DNA of 64,000 bases from Euglena gracilis (taxonomy: Eukaryota; Euglenida; Euglenophyceae; Euglenales), in NCBI GenBank assembly GCA_039621445.1, contig CP154954.1, positions 35,697,703-35,761,702 of the forward strand, read 5' to 3'. Shown here one piece after another: positions 12,340 to 21,986 of this stretch; positions within the stretch are counted from its first letter, which is position 1, and every line of letters starts with the position of its first letter. A program made the position numbers and the translations under genes. The notes beneath the pieces were generated by a model. That model had not been told where the DNA came from and searched no databases. It saw only the letters and a program-made list of their open reading frames with translations.

Positions 12340-12754
12340 ATGGAGGTAGGACCTGATCAACCCTGCCCCCCCTGCCCATCTGCCTTTCTGGTCGGTACCC
12401 GGAAAATTTTCGGGTCCCCCTCCACCCACTCCAACTTTCCGCTCGGAATGTTGTGCAAAGTAGGAAAGGGTTCATGGGAAAGCTGGCAAGAAAACGTATT
12501 TTCGCCAGACCCTTCACTTTGCCTACCCCCCATGGAACTTTTGGTCCAAGCGGAAATCAGAATCCAAAATTTTTGTGCAAAAGTCAAAATTCTCATTGAC
12601 ACTGGTTGTCGCATTGCACTACTTTTTCGGTTCGGGTTGATACCAACCCCCCTCTTGGTGAAAGCCAAGAAGCCGATCAAAATTACGACGGCTGACAACA
12701 CCCCCATGTGCGGTGGTGAATTGGGATGCTTTTTGGACATTGTCCTACCCCTCA
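12295..12754 (+). CDS. pol: E1 pol part 1: retroviral-type aspartic protease
   Basis: Open frame continuing from the TAG. From the ATG at 12340 the product carries KILIDTGCRIALLF at about residue 85. The DTG triad and following hydrophobic residues are typical of retrotransposon proteases, which cleave the Gag-Pol polyprotein inside the particle. The match to E2 pol is close along the whole segment. The frame runs a further 26 bases into inserted element D and stops there (12780), so this protease half is now separated from RT. It is a fragment of one polyprotein, not an independent gene. Confidence 0.85.
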
Positions 12755-12776
12755 GTGTACGTCCAAGGACTTCCCT

Positions 12777-13570
12777 TTGATTGTCCTCATCAAACTGCAA
12801 AACTTTGTTGAGCATGGTTGCACATTCCGCAACGTATTGGTGGACATGCAAAATTTGCTTACTCAGCGGGTGATCCGCTGGGAGTTGACCGAGAATTCGG
12901 TAAACATCACCGGGGGTGAGGTTATCCCTCAAATCTTCCTCATAGTCCTCCACAATGGAAACGGCACCAGAGATTTCCGGTACCACCAGACGCATATCTG
13001 GGTTCCATGGCAATGCAGGGAAAACCGCAGCTTCCGCGGGTAATCCCGGCAAAGCGTGAAATGGTGTGGGGGGTGGTAATTGAGGGGGGGGTTGGAAAAA
13101 CACGGTGTTTCCACCGAGTTGCACTCCAAAAGGCCCACCGGTGCTTCCACCGGGGATCTTTTGGGTGTGAACAGAGCAAAGGGCAAATACCCCTCACTTT
13201 GTTCATGGGTAACATGAGTAACCAAGTGTGAGGATGCAAGGGGTTCATCCCCTCGCCGTATCAATGATGGGTGAATCGGGATGGAGGAAAGCATTTTGCC
13301 ACCTACATCCCGCACAATCAATGACAATGATGATGAAGAGGGCTCATTACCCCCATGCAACAATAAAGGCGTTTCGCCTTTTGACAATGACAAATGAGTC
13401 AAATTGCCTTCTTCTTGCTTGGGGGGTCGGGAATTGGAACTTGTTTCATTCAAACCGTTCCAATCCCCGCAATCTTCATCACAATTGCTCAATGAACTCA
13501 TCAACAAGTCATAATCAAATTTGGGGTTGGGGCTTGTGCTCTGCATCTTTTGAGATGGGTAAAAAGGCAA
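12777..13570 (-). pseudogene. gag: D gag N-terminal fragment
   Basis: Nearly identical to the first ~265 codons of E2 gag (starts MPFYPSQKMQSTSPNP). A one-base difference in an A-run near 13096-13100 (five A here, six in E2) shifts the frame after about codon 157. The coding region then ends at the deletion junction, where CCTTTGA is shared between the gag and LTR partners. No capsid or nucleocapsid domain remains. Confidence 0.85.
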
Positions 13571-13790
13571 AAACCCAAAAATTCACACAAATAAGCAGAG
13601 AAACAGGGACCAGAAAGGTTATATCGGCGATTACCGAACAGAGCCTTCTGAGACCTGTATCCTTGCTTAAAGGTCGGCTAGGGGCCAGGAACAGTACTTT
13701 CACCGTGTTTCACGGCTCAGTACGATCCTCACCACCAGTCAACCACAGAGTTTCTCTGTGTGGAACGTCTGTGTAGGATCGTTGCCTAAA

Positions 13791-13800
13791 TCTGCTACCA
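13791..13800 (-). other. D primer-binding site (initiator-Met tRNA type)
   Basis: On the minus strand TGGTAGCAGA lies one base from the LTR end. Ten bases match the complement of a metazoan-type initiator tRNA 3' end (...TCTGCTACCA). D has a single copy; E2 has two. Confidence 0.75.
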
Positions 13801-13801
13801 A

Positions 13802-14210
13802 GTGTACGTCCAAGGACTTCCCTTTGACCCCTTTTGTCCCGGAAAAGCCTGTTTCGCTTTCTCCTGGTGCGCACCTACTTAGGTGAGTAAAAATCCTTGG
13901 AGTAACAAAAGCCCTTTTCCCAATTCCCCTATGCTAAGGCAGAGCACAAAGCAAGGCGCTGTAGAAGGATTTTCCTTCACAGTCGAGTTCAGTCTTTTCA
14001 GAGGTTAATCCTCTTGCTTCAAAACAATCAAAATGTGAAGAATAGAATACCACCTGTGAGGAAAAGAGATCACGCAGGCACGTGCGATACGTGTCGCTAA
14101 ATCCCATAGGAACTGCCACGATCGTCAGGCTGTGTTCATCACAGCCGTCAGATTGTGACGGATCCAGACTCTGCAGGCTTCCCACAGAGCTGGGATCGTG
14201 CCTGGTACAC
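13802..14210 (-). repeat. D 5' LTR
   Basis: 409-bp LTR with ends GTGTAC...GTACAC, colinear with the E2 LTRs and differing from the 17198-17606 copy at three positions seen by eye (for example CACGTGC/CACGTGT). It contains the same three micro-hairpins as the E2 LTRs. Confidence 0.9.
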
Positions 14211-17198
14211 ATCATCCCCAAGCACCACTCACACCCCCCCCAACCGCAAAATTTTCCGGATACCTGGGGATATGAATCCGGAATCCATGGTTCTGACGTA
14301 GTCCTGGGATACCCCTTTTTATGTCAGCACCGGCTGGTAGTGGATTGCCACTCCCACGGTTTGCGCACATCACCGCTCTCCTCATTGCCCCCCAAACCTT
14401 CATCACCTGTGGCGTCAACCGCGATAGCCACCAATTTTTCCACACCGTTTTCGAAAACTTTTACCCCGTTACCAACCACACCAACCAACGTTTTCCACAC
14501 CGGGTGTACCGAGAAAGTTCACCCCCTGCCCATTGACACACCAACTTCCGTTCCCCATGAGGCAGGGCAAGCGAGTAGCGGTACCCCCCTCGTTCCACTG
14601 GGTTACAAGACGAAAGCCCAAAGGCCTGAAGTATGTACGGTGTCGAGTAGTCCCCCAGCTGCATCAATACCCCGTTTTCCACCAGATGTATCGCTTTCAG
14701 ATACATCTGTACACCCCCCAGCAGCTTCAAAAGTGCATCCCAACTTTTACACACACCCCCACCAGAACAACATGCGCGACCAGGACCACTACTCCGACAC
14801 TTCCTTCCAATGTGTGCACTGTAGGAGAATTTCCGCCCAGCCAGATTTCGATTGTGGATGTCTAGTCCAAACACCAACACTAATCTCGATTTCGCGTAAC
14901 CATACACTTGGTTGCGGATCGCAATGCGCGACCTTACATCAAGTGCTCCAACAACGAGGTATTGCCTTGTTGTTTGGGACCGCGAAATCCGTGTCACACA
15001 CCTCCCCCACCTCCATCTGGCATGATATGGACTGGGTATGCACCCATCCAACCCATCAACCCTTGGGAATGCCCCTTGGGAGTGTGGATGACACACCCTT
15101 GACATATGTTTGCGGATCCCTGAATTGCGTTACCGCTCTTCAACCCGCGAACCAGGTCGACACCTACGCGATGCGCGTATGGAACGCATTTAATTTTGGT
15201 CAATACCGTATTTTGGAGGAATGGTTCTCCAAAATCGCGGCTTTGGCTGATTCCTTCGATTTGTTGTTGGAAATTGATGCGTTCTCATCAAAAGCGCATG
15301 CGCGCTTGTCGCGATATTGGTCGCGACATACCAACGCATTTCTTAAATTCTGGGGTGATACAGTGATATGGATGCACCCTCCCCCAAAAATTATCCCGGA
15401 TGTGGTGGAGAAAATCCTCCGCGATGAAGCGCGAGGAGCTCTCCTCATACCCGTCAATCCGAATGCGGATTGGTTTCACCAACTATCAAATGTGTGTTTT
15501 CATTGGTGGGATTTACCCGCTGATGTACCACTATTCGAGGATTTTTGTGGTATATTATTACCACCTGTTAAAGAAATCATTTTTCGCGTTTGCTTCTTCG
15601 ACGCATTCGGAATATCCGATTTGCGTGTGCCAAGATACCTTGGTACCAATGGGGATGCCACACCCTCAACGCAGATTTCTGCGGTCATTGAGAGTGCGGA
15701 CCAACACCCCAAGTCTGCTGATTATTGTTCGCGAATTGCTCGCGAATTTCATGGTGTACTGGATAATCCAGTTTACGCCTGCGACATCGACCCCGCGACT
15801 CGCGGTCCGTTCGGTGTTTGCAAAATCGAGCTCAAGGATGGCGCTAAACCTATGCACCGGAAATTCTTCCGTTGCTCGGGTGAACGCGAACAGGCTCTCA
15901 ACGACATGATTGAGAAGCTCATCCAGCGGAAGTGGATTATCCCTTCCAAGAGCGAGTGGACATCACAAGCTTTTGTGGTGCCCAAACCCGCTGACCAGTC
16001 TGGTCAGAAGAAGTGGAGACTGGTGCTGGATTACCGGTACCTGAACTCCCAAACGAAGGATGACCCCTTCCCGTTACCGCTGATCGAGGATTTGATCACA
16101 AAACAATCGGATAACCGGTTGTGGTCAATCTTTGATCTGGAAGACGGTTTCCATCAGATGCATTTGCATCCTGATTCGCAACCGTACACGGCATTCGTGA
16201 CATCCAAGGGTGTGTACCAATGGACGGTACTCCCCATGGGTGTTAAGAATGGCCCAGCCATGTTTCAACACATGATCCAGTGGGTTTTGCGCGATTTACC
16301 GTTTGCTCTGGTGTACATCGATGATGTACTGGTGGGAACCCAACCGCCATCCGCGAAATCGGGCGAGGATATCCTCGACCAGCATTATCGCGATGTGCGC
16401 GCGGTATTATCCGCGTTCCAAAAGCATGTGCTTTTTGTGAAGGGTTCCAAAATGCACCTGTTTCGCAAAATTATTAAGTTTTGCGGACACATCCTGAGCA
16501 ACGGGCAGCGTAAAGCCGCACCCAGTAAGATGGAGGCCATTAAGAAATGGACTCCTGAGGTCATTAAGACCTTAACGCATTTAAAGGGATTTTTGGGATT
16601 AGCCCAGTACTACGCGATTTACATGAAAGATTTCGCGAAAATCGCGGTACCCCTAACCCGACAACTCAAAAATCGGACACCCGATAACGCAAAAGTCATT
16701 TGGGATGACCCAATGCGCGAGGCCTTGAATAAAATCAAGTACTTGCTCCTCGAGAACGTGGTTCTCGATATCGCGGATCCATACAAACCGTATGTCCTGG
16801 AGGTCGACAGCAGCGATTACGCTGTTGGCGGGGTTCTTAGCCAGCATAATGCGGCGAATGAACTCCGACCTGTGGCTTTCTTCAGCAGGAAGCTACAGGG
16901 CGACAACGGGAAAGGACAGGTTAAATGGAGCATTCGCGAAAAGGAGACATATGCCATTGTGCTTATTCTCCAGAAGTTCCGCAGCTGGATGGCCAGCAGC
17001 CTGGTCCAGATACTGGTGTTGACGGATCGTGAAAGCCTTCAACACTGGTATACCGAGGACCTAAACAAGGCCATGTCATCAGTGGGCAGAAGATGCCGAT
17101 GGCATGAGTTCTTGAGCCAGTTTAACCTGGTGGTAGTTTATACCCCAGGTCACACGCAAAAAGTTGCGGATCCTCTCAGCCGAGCCCCCTGGTATTAG
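14211..17198 (+). CDS. pol: E1 pol part 2: Cys-rich spacer, DIRS-like module, RT, RNase H
   Basis: Open over about 995 codons; the frame also runs back into element D to 14082. Order: Ser/Thr/Pro-rich linker; Cys cluster FQCVHCRRIS...CGC...CGSQC (about 14810-14940); a module with EIDAFSS, RLSRYWS, WMHPPPKII and GALLIPV (about 15170-15610) resembling the segment after RNase H in DIRS-type elements; reverse transcriptase with PMGVKNGPAMFQ and the YIDD active site (about 16316); RNase H with EVDSSDYAVGG, EKETYAIV, TDRES and a final TPGHTQKVADPLSR. RT copies the element RNA and RNase H degrades the template strand. The frame ends at TAG formed by the junction with the E2 LTR, so integrase and chromodomain are lost. 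Confidence 0.9.
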   Translation: MIPKHHSHPPQPQNFPDTWGYESGIHGSDVVLGYPFLCQHRLVVDCHSHGLRTSPLSSLPPKPSSPVASTAIATNFSTPFSKTFTPLPTTPTNVFHTGCTEKVHPLPIDTPTSVPHEAGQASSGTPLVPLGYKTKAQRPEVCTVSSSPPAASIPRFPPDVSLSDTSVHPPAASKVHPNFYTHPHQNNMRDQDHYSDTSFQCVHCRRISAQPDFDCGCLVQTPTLISISRNHTLGCGSQCATLHQVLQQRGIALLFGTAKSVSHTSPTSIWHDMDWVCTHPTHQPLGMPLGSVDDTPLTYVCGSLNCVTALQPANQVDTYAMRVWNAFNFGQYRILEEWFSKIAALADSFDLLLEIDAFSSKAHARLSRYWSRHTNAFLKFWGDTVIWMHPPPKIIPDVVEKILRDEARGALLIPVNPNADWFHQLSNVCFHWWDLPADVPLFEDFCGILLPPVKEIIFRVCFFDAFGISDLRVPRYLGTNGDATPSTQISAVIESADQHPKSADYCSRIAREFHGVLDNPVYACDIDPATRGPFGVCKIELKDGAKPMHRKFFRCSGEREQALNDMIEKLIQRKWIIPSKSEWTSQAFVVPKPADQSGQKKWRLVLDYRYLNSQTKDDPFPLPLIEDLITKQSDNRLWSIFDLEDGFHQMHLHPDSQPYTAFVTSKGVYQWTVLPMGVKNGPAMFQHMIQWVLRDLPFALVYIDDVLVGTQPPSAKSGEDILDQHYRDVRAVLSAFQKHVLFVKGSKMHLFRKIIKFCGHILSNGQRKAAPSKMEAIKKWTPEVIKTLTHLKGFLGLAQYYAIYMKDFAKIAVPLTRQLKNRTPDNAKVIWDDPMREALNKIKYLLLENVVLDIADPYKPYVLEVDSSDYAVGGVLSQHNAANELRPVAFFSRKLQGDNGKGQVKWSIREKETYAIVLILQKFRSWMASSLVQILVLTDRESLQHWYTEDLNKAMSSVGRRCRWHEFLSQFNLVVVYTPGHTQKVADPLSRAPWY
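15211..15746 (+). repeat. Micro-hairpins in E1 pol with covarying partners in E2
   Basis: Four hairpins are clear. 15211-15234: TTTTGGAG/CTCCAAAA. 15455-15472: CAATCCG/CGGATTG. 15630-15643: CCAAG/CTTGG. 15728-15746: TTCGCGA/TCGCGAA. The homologous E2 sites (27752-27775, 27514-27531, 27343-27356, 27249-27267) form the same hairpins with one base pair replaced by a different complementary pair in each. A weaker fifth case is CGCG-ATGAAG-CGCG (15420-15433) against CGGG-ATGAAG-CCCG in E2. Confidence 0.85.
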
Positions 17199-17606
17199 TG
17201 TACGTCCAAGGACTTCCCTTTGACCCCTTTTGTCCCGGAAAAGCCTGTTTCGCTTTCTCCTGGTGCGCACCTACTTAGGTGAGTAAAAATCCTTGGAGTA
17301 ACAAAAGCCCTTTTCCCAATTCCCCTATGCTAAGGCAGAGCACAAAGCAAGGCGCTGTAGAAGGATTTTCCTTCACAGTCGAGTTCAGTCTTTTCAGAGG
17401 TTAATCCTCTTGCTTCAAAACAATCAAAATGTGAAGAATAGAATACCACCTGTGAGGAAAAGAGATCACGCAGGCACGTGTGATACGTGTCGCTAAATCC
17501 CATAGGATCTGCCACGATCGTCAGGCTGTGTTCATCACAGCCGTCAGATTGTGACGGATCCAGACTCTGCAGGTTTCCCACAGAGCTGGGATCGTGCCTG
17601 GTACAC
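17198..17606 (-). repeat. E2 3' LTR
   Basis: 409 bp with ends GTGTAC...GTACAC; if the outer G/C is not counted the LTR is TGTAC...GTACA, the usual TG...CA form. It holds hairpins AAGGA-TTT-TCCTT (17361-17373), AGAGG-TTAAT-CCTCT (17396-17410) and GGCTGTG-TTCAT-CACAGCC (17524-17542). No clear TATA box was found. Confidence 0.93.
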
Positions 17607-17623
17607 ATCCCCCTCCCAGGGCT
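17607..17623 (-). other. E2 polypurine tract
   Basis: On the minus strand the purine-rich run GGGAGGGGGAT sits directly before the LTR start GTGTACC, the position where plus-strand DNA synthesis is primed in LTR elements. This supports reading 17198-17606 as the true 3' LTR of E2. Confidence 0.8.
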
Positions 17624-18498
17624 ATGCCCGATTTCCTTCTTGGACCAGGTCATCCCAGGTCCCGTCAGGATTTCAGACACAGCCCTGATCGGGTTCTGTT
17701 TTCCAGAACACGGATCTCTTTTCTCCACAGGGGCGCAACCCAAAAACCCGAAAACGCGCAAAAGGTTACCGCTTATCGCGGTTACCTATTAGCCGTTTCG
17801 GCTTAGGGGTGCGAAAAAGCCCACTGTGGGAAATTGGGGCTTGGCAGGTTTCCTGTCAAAGTATCCCATCCACCCACTTTGGGTGCGCCAAAGGCACGCG
17901 GGGTTGGTCAAGCGATTCGCTGAAAACCCGAGGGGAGAGGTGTGGAAGGGGGGGGGGCAGGCTCCTATCCTGGTCATACCCGGATAGGGCTCCTAGGCGG
18001 TCATATCCGCACTAGGAAACAAAAGCCTACTTACAAAACCGACTGCCGGCGACAGCTTTGCGGGGGTGGGGGGAAAGTAGGGAGGAGAGGGGGGCTGGCT
18101 TAGGCCAGAACAGAATTTTTGCTGTCTGGCAGCCTTAAGGGCCTTAGGGCCGAAAAGTGACAAGTTGGCCTATTATTACGGCGTGCGCGCTGTGTGCTGT
18201 GCGTCACTTAGCGGCTTGCCAGGTTTCCCGGCTGCCAAGGTCTTCACAGCAGTAGCTCCTTCACGACGCAATAAGAGGCGATTACCTCCCGCAGACGGTT
18301 TCCGTCCGCATGGTCACTGGTATAATGGGTTGGCAGGGGGGGGGGGGCTCTTGGATGCTTCCATCCAGAGCGCTGAGGGACACAGACCCAGGTTCATCCC
18401 AGGGCTGTTTAGCGATTTCCGCTTCCAGTGTATATATATAGTGTATGAGCTCCATGAAGGCGCTTACCTTACATGGGCTTGGTAATGCCGTTTCGGCA
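17624..18498 (-). other. E2 3' untranslated region
   Basis: No convincing frame. It contains G-runs (about 17949-17958, 18062-18096, 18337-18346), hairpins AGCCG-TTT-CGGCT (17791-17803), GACGG-TTT-CCGTC (18294-18306) and the 9-bp stem GTAATGCCG-TTT-CGGCATTAC (18482-18502) just at the end of the next ORF, and a TATATATATA stretch near 18431. Confidence 0.6.
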
Positions 18499-19843
18499 TT
18501 ACATCCGCTCCAGCCGCCAATAGTCATGGCGGGAGTCCAAGGGATCTTCCACAAGGACCATCTGGAATTGTGGTGGCTGTGGCCTGTCGACAAGCCAGGT
18601 TTCTGGCGAGTCGTAGTCGAAATCAGGTGCGATCCAGTCCCGAACCCATCCTTCGGGTACTGTCTGCTTGGTGGCACTCGCTCTTTCCGCGAGAAACCAC
18701 TGCAGCTTCTCCCAGAATTTCCTGGGCAAAGTCGCTGGCCAGATGAAGTAGTTTCTCCGAGGGTGATTGGCTGACACCTGCGGGGCATTCCCCGGGTGGA
18801 AGTCGATGGGAACGTGATAGGCGCATTCCGCCCGGACTGTATGGGGTCGCAATACGGCCCCTAGCCAGTCCTTCCAGGTCATCCCGTGTTTTTCGGGTGG
18901 CCATTGTGGTAGGCACCAGCGACCGTTTCGGTCCTGGGTTGTGAACAGGCGGAAAAGTATCTTTTCCCTGTCCGCTGTCTCCCAGAGGTAAGGTAATCTT
19001 ACCCCTGCTTCCTCAGCAGCGAGGCGTATCGCCCCACTGTCGATCTGCCACCCACGGGCCATTCCCGTGTGGCGGTAGTCGTCAAGCTTGAGGTTGGCAT
19101 ACTTGAAAACGTCCTTGAACTTTTTGTTCAAGGTGGAGTATTCCTCCAGTGGCTTCTCGGCACTCGGCACGATTGTGCGAACTGCGCCTTCCGCAGTGTG
19201 CCAGAAGGTACCTCGCAGGCAATTGACGCAGAGTACTGGTACATTCGTACCATCTCGTTCCGTGTAGCAAAAAATTGTGCTTGTGGGTCCAACTGTCCAC
19301 GCACTTGGCGCATACCAAGGCGGCACAGTTGGGTATGTACATATCCTTGTGGAACGATTTCCGCTCCACAGGGTTGCACACATGGACGAGGGGTAATCCC
19401 AAGTCAGGGGCACTGTTGTACATCCTGTGGCAAACAGTGCAGAGCCACACAAATCGGTTTTCCGATGTTCTGTCGACGAGGAATTCCTCGCCAAAGTATT
19501 GGGCCAAAACACGTGGTGATCTGGAATTGTAATAATTCCAGGTGACATTCTGGTCAAAGGACCATTTCCGTCCTTGACAGAACAGTGGTTCAATCCACCG
19601 ATTGAGACATTGGTCTGTTCGCAGCTTGTGTTCGATCATCATGTACCTGTTTTTCAGGTCATGAGTCTCAGGATCATCCTGAGTCATCGCATTCCAGTCG
19701 ATGACAACTTCGCCTTCCGAAGGTGTCGTAGTCGTAGAGGCGCGGGATTTTCCCTGCCCCTTCGTAGGTGGTTTCGGCTGTGAGGTTTTCCCATAGCCGG
19801 ATGATGTGACCTGTGTGAATCCTCCTCCCGAGGCTAATCCTCG
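18294..19843. repeat. Micro-hairpin cluster in E2 ORF C region
   Basis: Perfect short hairpins read on +: GACCG-TTT-CGGTC (18921-18933), GGAAAAG-TAT-CTTTTCC (18951-18967), GGTAAG-GTAAT-CTTACC (18987-19003), CACGGG-CCATT-CCCGTG (19053-19069), CCTTGAAC/GTTCAAGG (19113-19133), ACTGCG-CCTTC-CGCAGT (19181-19197), TGGTAC-ATTC-GTACCA (19237-19252), ATCGG-TTTT-CCGAT (19453-19466), CTGGAATT/AATTCCAG (19521-19541), ACCTG-TTTTT-CAGGT (19645-19659), CTCAGGA-TCA-TCCTGAG (19667-19683), CGAGG-CTAAT-CCTCG (19829-19843). Spacing is often below 60 bp. Confidence 0.9.
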
Positions 19844-20078
19844 AGAAGAAGATGCACCCTGGCCTCCAGCACCACCACCGCCTTTCGGTGGGGGCTGATC
19901 ACCTGTCTTAGGTGAGGGTTTGCAAGGCGCGGCACCGGGCTTTGATTTGGCCGGGGCCTTCGGACTTCCGCTTTCCGGAGCATCCGAGGGTCGCCGTTCG
20001 GCGTCACGCTTGCTTGACCAGGTGCGTGGTGTGAGGGCTGGGCCGGGGGTCTTTTCCCCGACACCGAGCGTCGTTGAC
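18499..20078 (-). CDS. E2 ORF C: Cys-rich protein of unknown function, frame-broken
   Basis: Two overlapping frames make one probable product. The upstream frame is open from about 20078 (Pro/Lys/Gly-rich, then VVIDWNAMTQDDPE) and remains informative to about 19240. It holds CxxC pairs (WLCTVCHRMY, VCAKCVDSW) and a single Cys between them. The downstream frame (to 18499) continues with VLCVNCLRG and then a Trp-rich part (PYLWETADREK, WKDWLGAVL, WLVDRPQPP). The switch lies at the hairpin TGGTAC-ATTC-GTACCA (19237-19252). The paired cysteines suggest zinc binding. No envelope, integrase or nuclease motif is visible, and I do not recognise the family. Confidence 0.55.
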
Positions 20079-20354
20079 CTTCAGCAGGGGTTTCCCGAGC
20101 TGAGGGTCGCCCTACGCGTTCTTTCGCTGCGCTCGTGGGTTTCCCAGGAGCAGCCGTGGGGGACGGTGTGGGTGTGTGGACGTCGCCGCTGCACTTCGCG
20201 TTGGCGGAGTCTGTGGTGGGGGCATGGATGTCCGTGCAGCCTGTTTTTCAGGTGCCGGTGTCCGTGTGCCCGCACGCTTCGGTGCAGTGACCGCTGTGTG
20301 TGGAGGTACGGGCTCATCCCGTGCCTCTGATCCGCTACCGGTGCTAATGCAGGT
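20079..20354 (-). other. Coding-like stretch between ORF B and ORF C
   Basis: Pro/Ala/Thr/Arg-rich frames continue across this segment but switch frame at least twice. It probably belonged to a longer ORF B or linked B to C. I cannot choose a single reading frame. Confidence 0.4.
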
Positions 20355-21986
20355 TCATCCTGCACTGGCACGGGTAGCGTTGTCACCACTGACATTTGCC
20401 GTTGGTTCGCCCTCCGTCCGTGTCGTTTCCGACACCGGCGGTGGCGCGGCCATTGGGGGAGGTTCATCCTCCTCCATGGCTGCAGCTTCAGTTGTTTCGT
20501 CCGCTGGCTGGGCAGTTTCCGCCACAGCAGTGGAAGAACTGGCCGCAGTGCCACGTGGGGTGACAACTGCGATCAGTGATCGCAAACCGCCGAGTACACG
20601 TCCGCCCAGTGAGGGGCGCCGTTCAGGTCCTTCCCCTGAAGTGGGCTCCTCCACTGGCTCCTCTGTCGTCGGGATTTCCCCGGGGACAGGAAGCTTGAGG
20701 CGTAATACCTCAGGCGTATGGGTTACCGTCTCCGGCGGGTTTTCCCGCGGAGGGGTCGGTCCTCCTGGCGTACCCGGTGAGGATGGTGACAGTGGGACAG
20801 GCGTCATTTCACCTGTCGGTGATCCCGGGCGCTGGGCGGTTTCCGCCACAGTGTCCAGCATCACAACCGATGGGCTACGGGTTTCCCGTGCCGGAGGTTC
20901 CGCAGGCTGAGGTTCATCCTCGGCCATTGGGACCACTTCTTCCGTCTCCTCCGCTTCCGGAGGTGAGTCCTCTGTGTGTAGCTGTGCTGCAGAACGCGGG
21001 TCTTCCCCGGTTCTGTAGCACCCCTGTGCGTCTGACAGGCGGAAAAAGCTAATACTTTCGCTCCTGTCAGAGTTGGGATATGGGGGTGGCCATGACGGTC
21101 TTACCCAGCTTCCGGGTAAGGGCTCTGGCTCGTCCTCGTTGTTACGGCAGAGGTCTTCCCACTGCATTCGCCGATCCCAGCTCATGCCACGTTCTCCTGT
21201 GTCTTCCAGGAAGGCTGGTAGCGGCAAGGCATAACGTGGTTGTTTTTCCACGTCTGCTGCGTAGAAGGACTGGAAATCTTCCCAGATCAGGATATTCCCG
21301 AACTGGTTTTCCATGTGCTTCGGAAGACCGATTTCGGCCTCGTACCAGTCCGGCCGCAGGTTCATCCTGCGTCGGTCTTGGTCATTCGGTCTGGCTTCTT
21401 CCTCGGTGTATCCCCGAGGTAACCACTTCCTGTGAATATTCACATCAGTGGTCATGTACTCCAGGAAATAAATGTACACCTCCAGGACGTAGGTAATCCA
21501 CGCCCTGTGCCAGTATTGTTGAAGCAGAAATATTTTCTGCCGGTGCTGTTTCAGCACCTTTCGATCTTGCGTTCCGATCTGGGGCTTTCGGCACTGATGC
21601 AGGAGAAATCTCCTGGTCAGTGGGCTGCCGGCATTCTCGGCAGTCGGAGGCGGTTTTCCACGCTCACCGAAACCCCAGAAATCAACAATGTGTTGCTCTT
21701 TGCAAAACTGGCATTCCAGCTTGTAACGCTGAGGATAGGCGAGGTCCACGTCCAGTACCTTGAACAGCATGCCATACATGCTATCCAAGAATACTTGGAG
21801 GTTGTTCGTGAACATTACCGCAGCCTGCACCTGGAGTTTCTCCGGCAGGGGGTAATACTTCCACTGGATTCCCAGTGCGCTGACGGAATACATGTGGTTG
21901 AAGATTTCCTTCAACTGTGCGACGAACGTTTCATCGTCAGGACATGTTCCCAAACAGTTCACGTACGACTGACCGTTTCGGTCAGT
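20348..21986. repeat. Micro-hairpin cluster in E2 ORF B
   Basis: Hairpins sharing the loop TTCAT on +: TGCAGG/CCTGCA (20348-20364), GGAGG/CCTCC (20458-20472), GAGG/CCTC (20909-20921), CGCAGG/CCTGCG (21355-21371). Others: GTGTCG-TTTC-CGACAC (20420-20435) and ACTGACCG-TTT-CGGTCAGT (21968-21986). On the coding strand the TTCAT loop usually reads as Asp-Glu-Pro, so DEP recurs in the protein. Confidence 0.9.

Larger units (their letters stand above)
12755..14210 (-). mobile_element. D: internally deleted LTR retrotransposon inserted in E1 pol
   Basis: Minus-strand order: full 409-bp LTR (14210-13802), PBS, leader, N-terminal gag (13570-12777), then a direct jump to the last ~23 bases of an LTR (12778-12755). 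Sequence flanking the insertion is TCA on both sides (CTCA left, ATCA right), and the uninterrupted E2 pol has ATCA here, consistent with a 4-bp target duplication carrying one mismatch. The E1 pol frame resumes immediately after it. D lacks most of gag and all of pol, so it could only have moved with proteins supplied in trans. Confidence 0.85.
11661..17198 (+). mobile_element. E1: truncated Ty3/gypsy-type retrotransposon
   Basis: Plus-strand relative of E2 retaining the last part of gag, the gag/pol stop, protease, the spacer domain, RT and RNase H. It begins abruptly in gag next to the A/C/G-rich tract and stops right after the RNase H domain where the E2 LTR starts, so both LTRs, integrase and chromodomain are missing. 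Element D (12755-14210) is inserted in antisense in pol. The remaining pol frame (14211-17198) is open throughout, so the copy is not very old. Confidence 0.9.
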
